A stretch of 64,000 nt of DNA from NCBI GenBank assembly GCA_029261295.1, contig JAJDBP010000003.1, positions 1 to 64,000 on the forward strand, written 5' to 3'. The position numbers and the translations under genes were made by a program. Source of the stretch: Nitrospirales bacterium (lineage in GTDB: Bacteria; Nitrospirota; Nitrospiria; Nitrospirales; UBA8639). How positions within the stretch are numbered: position 1 is the first letter of the stretch; each line of letters starts with the position of its first letter. Of the stretch, positions 26,737-35,243 are shown piece by piece. The notes beneath the pieces are model-generated. The model did no database searches. It had not been told where the DNA came from and saw only the letters and a list, made by a program, of their open reading frames with translations.

Positions 26737-27059
26737 GGTTCTGAGAGAGAGGTTTGATCAATTGCTTGAAAGATGAATTGACCAGACACAATTCGTCTGG
26801 TTCCGATCTGGCAGAAAAAGGTGATGACCTGCGCGGGAAGGAGATCGAAATGAAGCTGTACTAATTCGTTGGGACGAAGCGGAGAATGAAATTTTACCAC
26901 CGGGACGTTGGAAATTCTCAAGGGATGCCCGAGTGATTGGCAAATAGATTCAAGAATTTCCCCTAAAAGGACGACGCCGGGAACGATAGGGTTTCCGGGG
27001 AAATGTCCAGACAATGAGGGGTGAAATGGGTCAATGAGGAAGTTTTTTTCAATGGTCAT
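26733..27059 (-). CDS. FabZ-like 3-hydroxyacyl-ACP dehydratase
   Basis: A compact 108-residue hotdog protein. The FabZ/ApeI signature GHFPGNPIVPGVVLLGE holds catalytic His19 and Glu34. It is shorter than housekeeping FabZ (about 150 residues), like the ApeI subunit that pairs with an ApeP-type partner. Overlaps of 4 bases on both sides place it firmly in the operon. Expected to dehydrate 3-hydroxyacyl-ACP during polyene elongation. Confidence 0.86.
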   Translation of the reverse strand: MTIEKNFLIDPFHPSLSGHFPGNPIVPGVVLLGEILESICQSLGHPLRISNVPVVKFHSPLRPNELVQLHFDLLPAQVITFFCQIGTRRIVSGQFIFQAIDQTSLSEP

Positions 27060-28420
27060 TGAGGGTATGGTGGGTTCGGTGAACTGGTTACATTTGGTTG
27101 TGCTCGCATGAGGGTTTCGGCGTCCTTTTTGAGGAATTTACCAGTATGGGTTCGAGGAAGCGAATCAATTAGGTAAACGGGGCGTGGCAAAAACACCGGC
27201 GCAATTTTTGTTCGGAGTTCGGAAAGGATAGACTCAGATGTTTTTCCAGGCGCAACGACAAAAGCTACCAAGCGTGTGACCGATTCTTCATTTTCCTCTG
27301 GCATGAAAAATGTCCCATCCACGACTCCGTCAAGAGAGAGGATTTGCGCATTCAAGGCATCTAAGGATGCACGATGTCCACCAATATTTATAAGATGAGT
27401 GGGTCGCCCTTTCAAACTAAATTGCTGAGCTTTTTCGGATTGAATGGTATCAGGAATAGGGATGGGCTCAGGGTAATAGGGTCCGCTAACTGCAAAGTCG
27501 TCTGGGCTGGACTCGAGGGACAGACCGGACAACAAATTCCAATGATCTTCCTGAGTTGGTTGTCGGGTGGCGATGGTGCCGGCTTCTGCGAAACCATAAA
27601 TCTCGACCATCGTCGTATGAAGCAATTCTTCTACTTGTTGAGCGAGGTGTTTGCTAAGGGGAGCGGTGGCGGACAAAGTATAGGTCACTTCTGGAAACTG
27701 AGATTGAGCCATCACGCAGGCGCGGAGATGAATAGGCGTAGAAACTAAGATGCGGGGTGGGAGTGGCTCCAGCAATACAGACGCAATGTCTTCTGGGAAA
27801 AAGGGACGTTCTGAATGAATTGCCCACCCTTGTTGGAGTGGGAGCATTATAGAAGTTTCCAACCCATACATATGTTGGTGAGGAACGGTTGCCACAATGG
27901 TAGGCTGGCTACCTTGGGAAAGAGCGAGTCGTTCTCCTGTTTTTTTGGCAATTTGGACCATCGATCCCCAAGATTTCGGATTTGGGCGTGGGGTGCCAGT
28001 GGTTCCGGACGTAAATGCTATGGCCGCAACATGGGAATCTGAAAATTGGGGATTCTCTATTATTGATGTTGGATCAGGGCTCGAATCTAAATTGAGAATC
28101 AGGCTCTCCACTTCTTCGATTTGCTGTGGGGTATCAAGTAGGACATAACAATCGGGAAATTCCCGTGAGAGTTTTTGTACCATATCAGGTGATGGCGTGG
28201 GTGGCAGCAACGTTGTTTGGTTATGGCAAAGACTGGCAGCAAATCCCACTAAAAACGCATAGCGATTTTGACACATATTTACGACATAACGCTTGTGAGG
28301 TAATTGATCAAGAACGAAGTCTATATGCGATAAAACCGTGCGAGCAGACATGGGTTTACCGTGATGCCAAGCGACGGTGTTATGGGGTTGATAGGGACCG
28401 AGAAAGGGGGAGCACACCAT
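27056..28420 (-). CDS. AMP-dependent acyl ligase loading the aryl starter
   Basis: A 454-residue adenylate-forming enzyme. The ATP-binding core AFTSGTTGTPRPNPKSW is near residue 134, the adenine-contact region EIYGFAEAG near 267, and the catalytic Lys region RTHTGKFLKKD close to the C-terminus. It is shorter than typical acyl-CoA ligases (500-550), as expected for aryl-polyene AMP ligases. It should activate the hydroxybenzoate made by the chorismatase and transfer it to the adjacent ACP. The ribosome-binding site is weak, and a 141-bp gap separates it from the ACP gene. Confidence 0.86.
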   Translation of the reverse strand: MVCSPFLGPYQPHNTVAWHHGKPMSARTVLSHIDFVLDQLPHKRYVVNMCQNRYAFLVGFAASLCHNQTTLLPPTPSPDMVQKLSREFPDCYVLLDTPQQIEEVESLILNLDSSPDPTSIIENPQFSDSHVAAIAFTSGTTGTPRPNPKSWGSMVQIAKKTGERLALSQGSQPTIVATVPHQHMYGLETSIMLPLQQGWAIHSERPFFPEDIASVLLEPLPPRILVSTPIHLRACVMAQSQFPEVTYTLSATAPLSKHLAQQVEELLHTTMVEIYGFAEAGTIATRQPTQEDHWNLLSGLSLESSPDDFAVSGPYYPEPIPIPDTIQSEKAQQFSLKGRPTHLINIGGHRASLDALNAQILSLDGVVDGTFFMPEENEESVTRLVAFVVAPGKTSESILSELRTKIAPVFLPRPVYLIDSLPRTHTGKFLKKDAETLMRAQPNVTSSPNPPYPQ

Positions 28421-28561
28421 AGATTTGAGTGAATTTATGGGTTTTTTCAGGGTGGATCTTCTTGATAGAAAACGTGTCTCAATGTGATGGTTGCCTCAGG
28501 AAAAGGCAATGGTCTAGGGATTGACTTTTTTAGAATTGAGGAAAATTTGTACGCATGTTAG

Positions 28562-28846
28562 TTAAGTTGTTGTCCGGTTCTTCTGAACAGCTTCACAGAG
28601 AGAGCGGAGGGATGCGAATATTGTTGTATTATCTGGATCATCAGATCGTAATTTGTACCCGTAATGTTGATGAATCACCAATGCAATTTCTAGTGCATCA
28701 ATGGAGTCTAATCCTAACCCTTCCCCAAATAATGGGTCTAGGGGTGGAATTTCTCCAGGTTCTACCTTCAAGTTCAATGTGGTCACAAGAAGTTGAGCAA
28801 TTTCAGTTTCAAATGGTGACTGGTCAGACAACGAATGTTCCTCCAT
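28562..28846 (-). CDS. Acyl carrier protein of the aryl-polyene synthase
   Basis: A 94-residue acidic carrier protein with the phosphopantetheine site GLGLDSIDALE (Ser48). The length and the three-helix spacing are typical. It is the first gene of the minus-strand operon. A promoter-like pair lies about 37 bases upstream. The ribosome-binding site is poor. It would carry the aryl starter and the growing polyene chain. Confidence 0.9.
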   Translation of the reverse strand: MEEHSLSDQSPFETEIAQLLVTTLNLKVEPGEIPPLDPLFGEGLGLDSIDALEIALVIHQHYGYKLRSDDPDNTTIFASLRSLCEAVQKNRTTT

Positions 28847-28882
28847 GAATCGGATTTGTTATGTCATATGCAGCTCATACCG

Positions 28883-28911
28883 ATTGTCCTGTTTGGGTCC
28901 AGAGATGTCAA
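28883..28911 (-). promoter_or_regulatory. Likely sigma-70 promoter of the aryl-polyene operon
   Basis: On the minus strand TTGACA (28906-28911) is a perfect -35 box. It is followed after exactly 17 bases by GACAAT (28883-28888), 4 of 6 to the -10 consensus. The start point would fall near 28876, giving a leader of about 30 bases before the ACP gene. Confidence 0.6.
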
Positions 28912-29047
28912 TATGAGGGTATCCAAAGAAAGAAAATGATAGAAGGTGCTTTGTTTGAAGCCACAAAATTCTGTTAGTACAGTACGAATCCGATTATGGC
29001 CAGGTAATAATGTGGAACGGGGATATCAGTCATCGGCTGAAGAGGAC

Positions 29048-29076
29048 TTGACACCTTTCGGGTGGCTCCGTAGGGT
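29048..29076 (+). promoter_or_regulatory. Possible promoter of the first B12 radical SAM gene
   Basis: A perfect TTGACA (29048-29053) lies 17 bases before TAGGGT (29071-29076), a weak -10 with the first, second and last positions conserved. The leader to the ATG at 29200 would be about 115 bases. Confidence 0.4.
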
Positions 29077-29199
29077 GACCCTTAGACAGGCATGACTGTA
29101 TCCTGAGTTGTGCACCGTCAATCCCTCTACCCTTTTTTCTTTTTCCCACATTCGTCGAGCCTGCATGGCAAATACAAACCTCATTTCTTGGGCTGCTCG

Positions 29200-30927
29200 A
29201 TGAAATCCAATCAATCATTTCGTGTGGTGCTCATTAAACCCTCTCATTACGATGATGAGGGATACGTCATTCAATGGGGACGGCCCGCGCTTCCCTCAAA
29301 CAGCCTGGCAACTTTGAATTCCCTCGTGATGGACTGTGTAGCACGACAGGTGTTGGGCCCAAATGTCACTATTCACGTGGAGACCTATGATGAAAGTCAT
29401 TTCACCATCCACACGAAGCGAATTATCAAGCGCATTCGCAAGGGTTTGGGAGGCATGATCGGTTTTGTCGGCGTGCAATCCAACCAATTTCCACGCTCAC
29501 TGGATTTAGGAAAGGTCTTTCTTCAGGCCGGTATTCCTGTGGTTATTGGGGGCTTTCATGTGAGTGGATGTTACGCGATGTTGAAAGAAATGCCTCCGGA
29601 TATTCAACAGGCTTTAGCGGATGGGTTTACCCTCGTTGCGGGTGAAGCCGAAGGGCATTTAGAGACGATTCTCAAAGATGCCTATGAAAAACGCTTGAAG
29701 TCTTCCTATAATTTTTTAAACAACACACCAGTATTAGAAGGTGCCACGGCTCCCTTCCTCCCTGCCAGGTTGGTGAAGAAAACCTTTCGACGCCTCTCCA
29801 GTTTTGATGCTGGGCGCGGGTGCCCTTTTCAATGCAGCTTTTGCACCATTATCAATGTGCAAGGCCGAACGTCCCGGTCTAGGTCCGCTGATGATATCGA
29901 GGCATTGATTCGGGAAAATCTTCGGCAAGGCATTTGGCGATTTTTCATTACGGATGATGATTTTGCTCGGAATAGGAGTTGGGAGTCTATTTTAGACAGA
30001 ATAATTCATCTCCGGGAAGAAGAAGGTTTTCGGCTTTCCCTTATCATCCAAGTTGATACGATGTGTCATAAAATTCCTCGGTTCATTGAGAAAGCTGTAC
30101 GAGCGGGATGCCATAATATTTTTATTGGTTTGGAAAGCCTGAATCCTGAATCGTTGGTCGGGGCGAAAAAACGGCAGAACAAAATCGGGGAATATCGAAA
30201 AATGTTACAAATCTGGAAAAACCATGGCTGTACCACCGTGGGTGGCTACATTCTTGGGTTTCCGGCCGATACGCCAGAGAGCATTGCCCATGATATTGAG
30301 ATTATCAAAAAAGAACTTCCTGTTGATATCGTAGAATTTTTTATTCTGACGCCCTTGCCGGGTTCTGAAGATCATCAACAACTCTATGAACGGGGTGTGT
30401 GGATGGAACCGGACTTAAATGTCTATGATTTATTACACGTCACCATGGCACATCCGCAGATGACCAAGATGGAATTAGCCGAGGCCTATCGTATGGCATG
30501 GCAAAGCTATTACACATGGGATCATATGGAGACCCTGATGCGTCGAGCGGCTGCGACGGGGGAACCAGTCGTCAAGCTCATGTTTTTATTATTGTGTTTC
30601 TATGGGTGCATCATGTTTGAGAACATACATCCGTTAGAAGGCGGCGTGGTTCGGTGGCGGGGTCGGAGGTCTCGCCGTCCAGGCATGCCCAGGGAATCTG
30701 CCTGGATATTTTGGCCTACCCAGATTTGGGGTGCATTCACAACGGGATGGCGATGGTGTGCATTGGGGTGGAAGCTGAATCAACTTCGAAGAAAGGTTGA
30801 AAATGATCCTTCCAAGCTCCAATACTCTGATGTGTCCCTTTTGTCCTTCCCAGAGGAGTCTGAAGATCAACTAGATTTGTATCAGACTTATAATCCTCTT
30901 CTTACCGTTAAACGTCTCGCAAAATAA
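29200..30927 (+). CDS. B12-binding-type radical SAM protein
   Basis: About 575 residues from the ATG at 29200. A GTG 90 bases upstream is also open but adds a phenylalanine-rich tail unlike the family. The N-terminal third resembles a cobalamin-binding fold (GFVGVQSNQFPRSLDLGK, then VVIGGFHVSG and VAGEAEG). The radical SAM cluster motif is CPFQCSFC, followed by ITDDDFARN and FIGLESLNPESL. The C-terminal part has YILGFPADTPESI and TPLPGSEDHQ, as in many B12 radical SAM methylases and rearrangement enzymes of unknown substrate. A hydrophobic LMFLLLCFYGC segment lies near residue 465. It is divergent from the aryl-polyene operon, so a tailoring role is possible but unsupported by direct evidence. 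Confidence 0.82.
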   Translation: MKSNQSFRVVLIKPSHYDDEGYVIQWGRPALPSNSLATLNSLVMDCVARQVLGPNVTIHVETYDESHFTIHTKRIIKRIRKGLGGMIGFVGVQSNQFPRSLDLGKVFLQAGIPVVIGGFHVSGCYAMLKEMPPDIQQALADGFTLVAGEAEGHLETILKDAYEKRLKSSYNFLNNTPVLEGATAPFLPARLVKKTFRRLSSFDAGRGCPFQCSFCTIINVQGRTSRSRSADDIEALIRENLRQGIWRFFITDDDFARNRSWESILDRIIHLREEEGFRLSLIIQVDTMCHKIPRFIEKAVRAGCHNIFIGLESLNPESLVGAKKRQNKIGEYRKMLQIWKNHGCTTVGGYILGFPADTPESIAHDIEIIKKELPVDIVEFFILTPLPGSEDHQQLYERGVWMEPDLNVYDLLHVTMAHPQMTKMELAEAYRMAWQSYYTWDHMETLMRRAAATGEPVVKLMFLLLCFYGCIMFENIHPLEGGVVRWRGRRSRRPGMPRESAWIFWPTQIWGAFTTGWRWCALGWKLNQLRRKVENDPSKLQYSDVSLLSFPEESEDQLDLYQTYNPLLTVKRLAK

Positions 30928-31032
30928 AAGATCAGCATCGTTCGTCTCGTGCTTGTCCAATCACTGGGAATAAGGAAAAACTTTGATAAGCTATCTTGAT
31001 GTTGTAGATAAAACCAGAATCTTGGAGGGACG

Positions 31033-31653
31033 ATGAAACGATTAGCTTTGAGATATCTGCTTAGCGTTGTGATTGGGCTAGGGATTGTTGGGGGGGTCTC
31101 AAAAATCGTCGAGGCCAAAGGCATCGATTCTGATGATTCAGTGGTCATTTCTGGTGGCGGAGGGATTTTTTATCCCTTTAACGGCAAGTCCGGTTTCAAT
31201 GCGGTTGTTCAAGCCGCAGGAAAAATTTCTCCTCAGGAACGCCTAGGTGTTGAATTGGAATACCGAAATTACGAAACAGAGCTCTTTAATGCCAAAGACA
31301 TTGATACGCAGTCCTATATTGTGCGGGGGATTGGCCAGTATTTTTTTCGGCCTCATGGTATCTCTCCATACCTTGGTCTTGGTATCAACTTTGCCATCAA
31401 TGTGTTTGACGGAGACGAAATTGAAAGAAAAAGATCTTCGATCAATATTACACAGGGTTGGGGCTTTGGATATGGGATCATGGGAATGGCGGGGGTTGAG
31501 TTCCCCATAGGAAGTGCAGCTTTTTTTCTGGAAGGACGAGCGAGCGGGGACTTTCAATTGACCCGTTTTAAGAATCGATCTGGAAAGAATAGACTCAGAT
31601 TTGAAAGTTTAAGTGGGCTAACTGGAATGGGTGGTATTCGGATGCGATTTTGA
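31033..31653 (+). CDS. Outer-membrane beta-barrel protein
   Basis: A 206-residue exported protein. The signal peptide spans residues 1-28 (hydrophobic YLLSVVIGLGIVGG, cleavage near EAKG). The rest shows alternating amphipathic strands and glycine-rich turns (VVISGGGGIFYPF, GVELEYRNYETE, YLGLGINFAINVF) and ends with MRMRF-like chemistry: the final residue is Phe, the usual signal for Bam-dependent barrel assembly. An eight-stranded OmpA/OmpW-like barrel is likely. GGAGG lies 6 bases before the start. The function is unknown. Confidence 0.75.
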   Translation: MKRLALRYLLSVVIGLGIVGGVSKIVEAKGIDSDDSVVISGGGGIFYPFNGKSGFNAVVQAAGKISPQERLGVELEYRNYETELFNAKDIDTQSYIVRGIGQYFFRPHGISPYLGLGINFAINVFDGDEIERKRSSINITQGWGFGYGIMGMAGVEFPIGSAAFFLEGRASGDFQLTRFKNRSGKNRLRFESLSGLTGMGGIRMRF

Positions 31654-32201
31654 CAAAGTAATTTTGTCACAAGTCCTAGGCGTTTAGACTTTTCTTACAT
31701 ATAAAAAGTTTCCCAGTTGTTGTATTGATCCAATTCGGGAATTTATCAAATTATTGCTGAAGCTTCGTAGTACTCGGCAACGTTGCAGCTTTTTCCCAAC
31801 CCACCGTGCCGCCAAATCCCTCAGATTTGTCTTGAACAGGTTCACTATTGGTCTTCTTTGTTTTAACAGTCCTCTAGTTGAGACAGGTGCATTCGAAGCT
31901 AAGCATCTTCATAGGGACTCCTAATGGAGATAGCCTGGATACTCCGAAATGACGAACGAAACTCATTTCATTTTTCCATGATCTTGCATTATTATAGAGG
32001 GCTATTTTCAAAGAGATAGGGAACAATTTCGAAAAGGGGAATTCCGAAGGACCGTCCCTGGATGTAACTTTAACTGGTTATTCCCCAAGCACATAGATTG
32101 CCATGTCACACAACAAAGCATTTTGATTGCCAATTCCAAAACAAGCATAGTGCAAAGTTATTTCACAAAACTTTTTCGCATTCAAACCTAAGAAAATCAC
32201 C
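31654..32201. other. 548-bp AT-rich gap
   Basis: No full-length gene is visible. On the minus strand it contains one small frame interrupted by a TAG (31751-31912), listed separately. The remainder shows nothing recognisable on either strand. Confidence 0.4.
31751..31912 (-). pseudogene. Small ORF with in-frame TAG
   Basis: On the minus strand an ATG at 31912 follows a well-placed AGGAG site (5-base spacing) and opens a frame that meets TAG after 12 codons (31874-31876). The same frame then continues for 37 more codons to a TAA, with protein-like composition (segment KSEGFGGTVGWEKAA). This could be a recently inactivated small gene, a readthrough candidate or chance. I do not recognise a family. 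Confidence 0.3.
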
Positions 32202-32861
32202 ATGGTGATTGAAAAAATCTTTGGAACATGTATACGAAACATTCCATCGACAGAGAACGTCCTCTATCTCACATTTGATGATGGTCCACATGAATATTGC
32301 ACTCCCACGGTTCTCGACCTTCTTGCGCGACATCAGGTCCAAGCCACATTTTTTGTCGTGGCCGAAGCCTTACAAAGAAATCTTTCCGTGGGTCGCTCGA
32401 TTGTGGCCCAGGGGCATCATCTGGGCAATCATTCTTTAGACCACAAATATCATCATTTCTTTGGGAATGATCGTTACCTCAAGAAATGGGTAGGGCGCGC
32501 CCGAGACTTCATCGAGCAGTCACTTCAAGTGCAAACCATTGGATTTCGATCACCCTTAGGAATTCAGACTCCTCATTTGAGAATGGCATTACGAGACCTA
32601 CAATATCCATTGGTCCATTGGAATCAACGGTTTTTCGATACGCAAAGAGGACTTCCTCGAACCGCAATTTTACATAGAGTTCCCCAGTTTCAATCTGGGG
32701 ACATCCTTCTGCTGCATGACACGCATATCAAGTATGGCCATTCATTTCTTGAGGGGTTGGAATTCTTAATCACCTACACAAAAAAAGTAGGATTTACCTT
32801 CAAAGTCATTCCCAGCGATTTAGTTCCTTCCAATTTGGAGGTCACTGCTCGTTGTCTATAA
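32202..32861 (+). CDS. Polysaccharide deacetylase (NodB domain)
   Basis: A 219-residue carbohydrate esterase family 4 protein. The metal and catalytic motifs are complete: TFDDGPH near residue 24, HSLDH near 76, GFRSPLG near 114, and LLHDTH near 172. There is no signal peptide or membrane helix, so it may act in the cytoplasm or be exported another way. No clear ribosome-binding site precedes the ATG. The substrate (an N- or O-acetylated sugar) cannot be told. It is a single gene flanked by long gaps, and any link to the polyene glycan is speculative. Confidence 0.85.
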   Translation: MVIEKIFGTCIRNIPSTENVLYLTFDDGPHEYCTPTVLDLLARHQVQATFFVVAEALQRNLSVGRSIVAQGHHLGNHSLDHKYHHFFGNDRYLKKWVGRARDFIEQSLQVQTIGFRSPLGIQTPHLRMALRDLQYPLVHWNQRFFDTQRGLPRTAILHRVPQFQSGDILLLHDTHIKYGHSFLEGLEFLITYTKKVGFTFKVIPSDLVPSNLEVTARCL

Positions 32862-32929
32862 ATTTCGTAGAAACTCAGGGGGAAACATGCTGGTTGTCCA
32901 TCGATGCTTACGATAACTGTCCCCTGCCT

Positions 32930-32940
32930 CCCCCCCCCCC
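32930..32940. repeat. C11 homopolymer tract
   Basis: Eleven consecutive C in the 335-bp gap after the deacetylase gene. Such tracts are prone to slippage and may also reflect assembly error. It is about 255 bases upstream of the second B12 radical SAM gene, too far to set promoter spacing directly. Confidence 0.8.
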
Positions 32941-33083
32941 TCATGGTGATCACTGAGACAACTGATTGCTCCAAGGGCAGTTCTTTGGTATGGTTTTAAT
33001 CTAGTAATACCCCTGTCTGAAATTCATCCGGCCCTCTTTACGAAGTTAAATTGGGAAAACGCATGTGAGAGCAACTGACTCAA

Positions 33084-33206
33084 ATGTCCGATATGCCGAT
33101 GGTGTATCCGGCCAACTCTTTTTGGTCCCGTAAGCCAGTTGAACGATTTATGAATCCTTGCCCATTTAATCAAAATCGTGTTGCAGGAGACTCGTTATGG
33201 CCATAA
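33084..33206 (+). CDS. Possible 40-residue peptide overlapping a radical SAM gene
   Basis: An ATG at 33084 opens 40 codons that end with TAA at 33204-33206, inside the first codons of the next gene in another frame. The product is rich in Pro, Phe, Asn and Arg and includes NSFWSRKPVERFMNPCP, with a single Cys near residue 26. The codon use looks like its neighbours. The ribosome-binding site is weak (GAGAG about 13 bases upstream). The overlap would couple its translation to the radical SAM enzyme, so a leader or substrate peptide is possible. It could also be chance. Confidence 0.3.
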   Translation: MSDMPMVYPANSFWSRKPVERFMNPCPFNQNRVAGDSLWP

Positions 33207-34774
33207 CAAATTCTCTACTTCAGATCGACAAACGTGAGGTGAGTAGTTGGGGCAACAACTTACTGGATACACAGCAGGCTAAAGATAGTGTGAAAAGGAA
33301 AATTTTGCTGATTCACCCAATGGGAGAATGCTGGATAGCAGGTGAGAAGGATGTATCGCGTATCGCGAATATCATGCCGCCTCTAGGACTCTGTAGTCTA
33401 GCCGCCTGGGTTGAACAACATGGTCACCAAGCTTTCATTCACGACTGTTATGCCCACCCAGGTGACTATGAGAAGATTTATGATTTTGTGCGGACAGAGC
33501 AGCCCGAGTTTGTCGGTGTTACCGCGACCACTTCAGCTTTTCTCGAGGGTATACGTATCACGGAAAAAATTAAAGCCATCGCACCCAACACCACCATCGT
33601 TTATGGCGGTGCCCATATCTCTGCCCTTCGTGAATCGTTGATGAAAGATTACCCGGTGATTGATTATGGGGTTGTGGGTGAGGGGGAGAATACGCTGCTT
33701 TTTTTAATGCAACAAGATCTGAAGGGCTCGGAGGCTCCAGGGCCTTTTGAGAAGCATGGTCTGTTATATCGCCAGGATGGCCAAGTGGTTTTTACCGGGT
33801 TTCTTCCACGCCAGGAGGCCCTCGATTTAGATACCTTGCCTTACCCCGCGTACGAAAAATTGGCCGGTTTCCCTGAAGCGTATAACCTGCCTATCTTTAA
33901 TTATCCGAAAGGGCCGGGCACCACCATTGTCTCTAGTCGTGGCTGTCCCTATACCTGCTCGTATTGTGATCGAACCGTTTTTAAATCGTCTTTTCGTTAT
34001 AATGCACCTGCCTATATGTTGAAAATGTTGCTCCAACTAAAAGAGCGCTATGGTATTCGCCATATCAATTTTTATGACGATCTTTTCACCCTGCACAAAA
34101 AACGAGTGTTGGAGTTCTGCAATTTAATGATTGAGAGCAAGACCGGAGTTACGTGGAATTGTGCCGTTCGCGCGGAACATATTGATCTTGATTTATTGAA
34201 GTTAATGAAAAAGGCTGGTTGCTGGATGATAAGTCTGGGTATTGAGACCGGTGATCCCGAGTTGTTGAAATTGCACCGTTCCAATTCCGATCTGGATATG
34301 ATTCGGAATAAGGTGAAACTCATCAAACAAGCAGGGATTCGTACTAAGGGGCTGTTTATTTTGGGGCTCCCAGGAGAGACGGAAGAAAGTATCGAACGTA
34401 CCTTTAATTATGCATTAGAGTTGCCCCTAGATGATCTGAATTTGGCCAAATATACGCCATTTCCAGGTGCCCCGTCCTACGAAGGGGTGCGGGAGCATGG
34501 CACGTTTAATGAAGACTGGGAGTTAATGAATTGTGTCAACTTTGTGTTCATTCCCAATGGATTGACCAAGGAGCGTATGGAGGTGCGGTACAAGGAGTTT
34601 TATTATCGTCATCATCAACGATTTCATATTCTATTCGACTACTTTACGATGTTGTGGCGTTCACCAAATAGTTGGTATCGACTATTACGCAATTTAAAAG
34701 ATTTCTGGCATGTTAGAAAGAGTTTTATCGCAGGCATACGAGAGAATACAGAAACAGAGTGTCAGCAGGGTTAA
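33197..34774 (+). CDS. B12-binding domain radical SAM protein
   Basis: A 525-residue enzyme. Residues about 35-190 form a cobalamin-binding domain (ILLIHPMGE, IMPPLGLCSLAAWVEQHG, GVTATTSAF, YGGAHIS, VVGEGE). The radical SAM domain has CPYTCSYC near residue 257, NFYDDLFT, and SLGIETGDPELL. The C-terminal region has GLFILGLPGETEESI and a helical, aromatic-rich tail. The layout matches BchE/HpnP/methylase-type class B enzymes, and the substrate cannot be assigned. A GGAG site 9 bases upstream supports the ATG. It stands alone with large gaps on both sides, apart from the small overlapping ORF. Confidence 0.87.
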   Translation: MAITNSLLQIDKREVSSWGNNLLDTQQAKDSVKRKILLIHPMGECWIAGEKDVSRIANIMPPLGLCSLAAWVEQHGHQAFIHDCYAHPGDYEKIYDFVRTEQPEFVGVTATTSAFLEGIRITEKIKAIAPNTTIVYGGAHISALRESLMKDYPVIDYGVVGEGENTLLFLMQQDLKGSEAPGPFEKHGLLYRQDGQVVFTGFLPRQEALDLDTLPYPAYEKLAGFPEAYNLPIFNYPKGPGTTIVSSRGCPYTCSYCDRTVFKSSFRYNAPAYMLKMLLQLKERYGIRHINFYDDLFTLHKKRVLEFCNLMIESKTGVTWNCAVRAEHIDLDLLKLMKKAGCWMISLGIETGDPELLKLHRSNSDLDMIRNKVKLIKQAGIRTKGLFILGLPGETEESIERTFNYALELPLDDLNLAKYTPFPGAPSYEGVREHGTFNEDWELMNCVNFVFIPNGLTKERMEVRYKEFYYRHHQRFHILFDYFTMLWRSPNSWYRLLRNLKDFWHVRKSFIAGIRENTETECQQG

Positions 34775-35243
34775 AATTTGCTTCCCCGATCCCTTCCTTA
34801 GCCTGAAGGACAGAGCCAGCGTATAACCTTCTTTTCTTAAAGGGTTCCCACACAAAAAATTGCTTTCCCTTTTCGCATCTTCGCTTCATGATAGCTTGGA
34901 CAAGTCTTAATTCGCACCATTTCTCCTTTAGACTCCACTACTTCTGCGGTTTTCCTCCTTCAGGTCACAAAATTTTTTCGGTTCGACTACCATACCTTAT
35001 GAAAGCAATCTTCTATTGTCACTTATAGATCTAAACACTTTCATTAGAGCAGGCTAAGGGTATGCAAGTTGATTTTGTAAGCGAACGCTTAGACGACTTT
35101 TTTGTGAGGTTGTTGGTTCAGGTGGTATGTGCACCTATACAATGCGCGAGCAATGGGATAGGCAGACAAGAAACTGGAGACAAAAGCTGCAGAATTAAGG
35201 CTAGGGAAAGGATGATGGATAACTAAGAGGATCGTTTATTAGT
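34775..35243. other. 469-bp intergenic region
   Basis: Mostly AT-rich non-coding sequence between convergent genes. A 54-codon frame on the plus strand (35062-35226) starts after AAGGG, which is too close to the ATG, and its product matches nothing I know, so it is not called. No terminator with a clear U-tract was found. Confidence 0.35.

Larger units (their letters stand above)
28847..29199. other. Divergent intergenic region with two promoters
   Basis: 353-bp region between the ACP operon (minus) and the first B12 radical SAM gene (plus). It holds a promoter-like pair for each direction. A 38-codon open frame on the plus strand (28861-28977) has no ribosome-binding site and overlaps the minus-strand promoter, so it is not called. 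Confidence 0.5.

Noticed and set aside
28861-28977. 38-codon plus-strand ORF between the ACP operon and the first B12 radical SAM gene
   Set aside because: No ribosome-binding site, and it coincides with the best promoter on the other strand. This length is expected by chance.
29026-29218. Two 62-codon minus-strand frames
   Set aside because: They overlap each other and the radical SAM start in different frames, with no ribosome-binding site or family resemblance.
35062-35226. 54-codon plus-strand ORF
   Set aside because: The only purine-rich site is too close to the ATG, and the product looks random. Kept only as a note in the gap entry.
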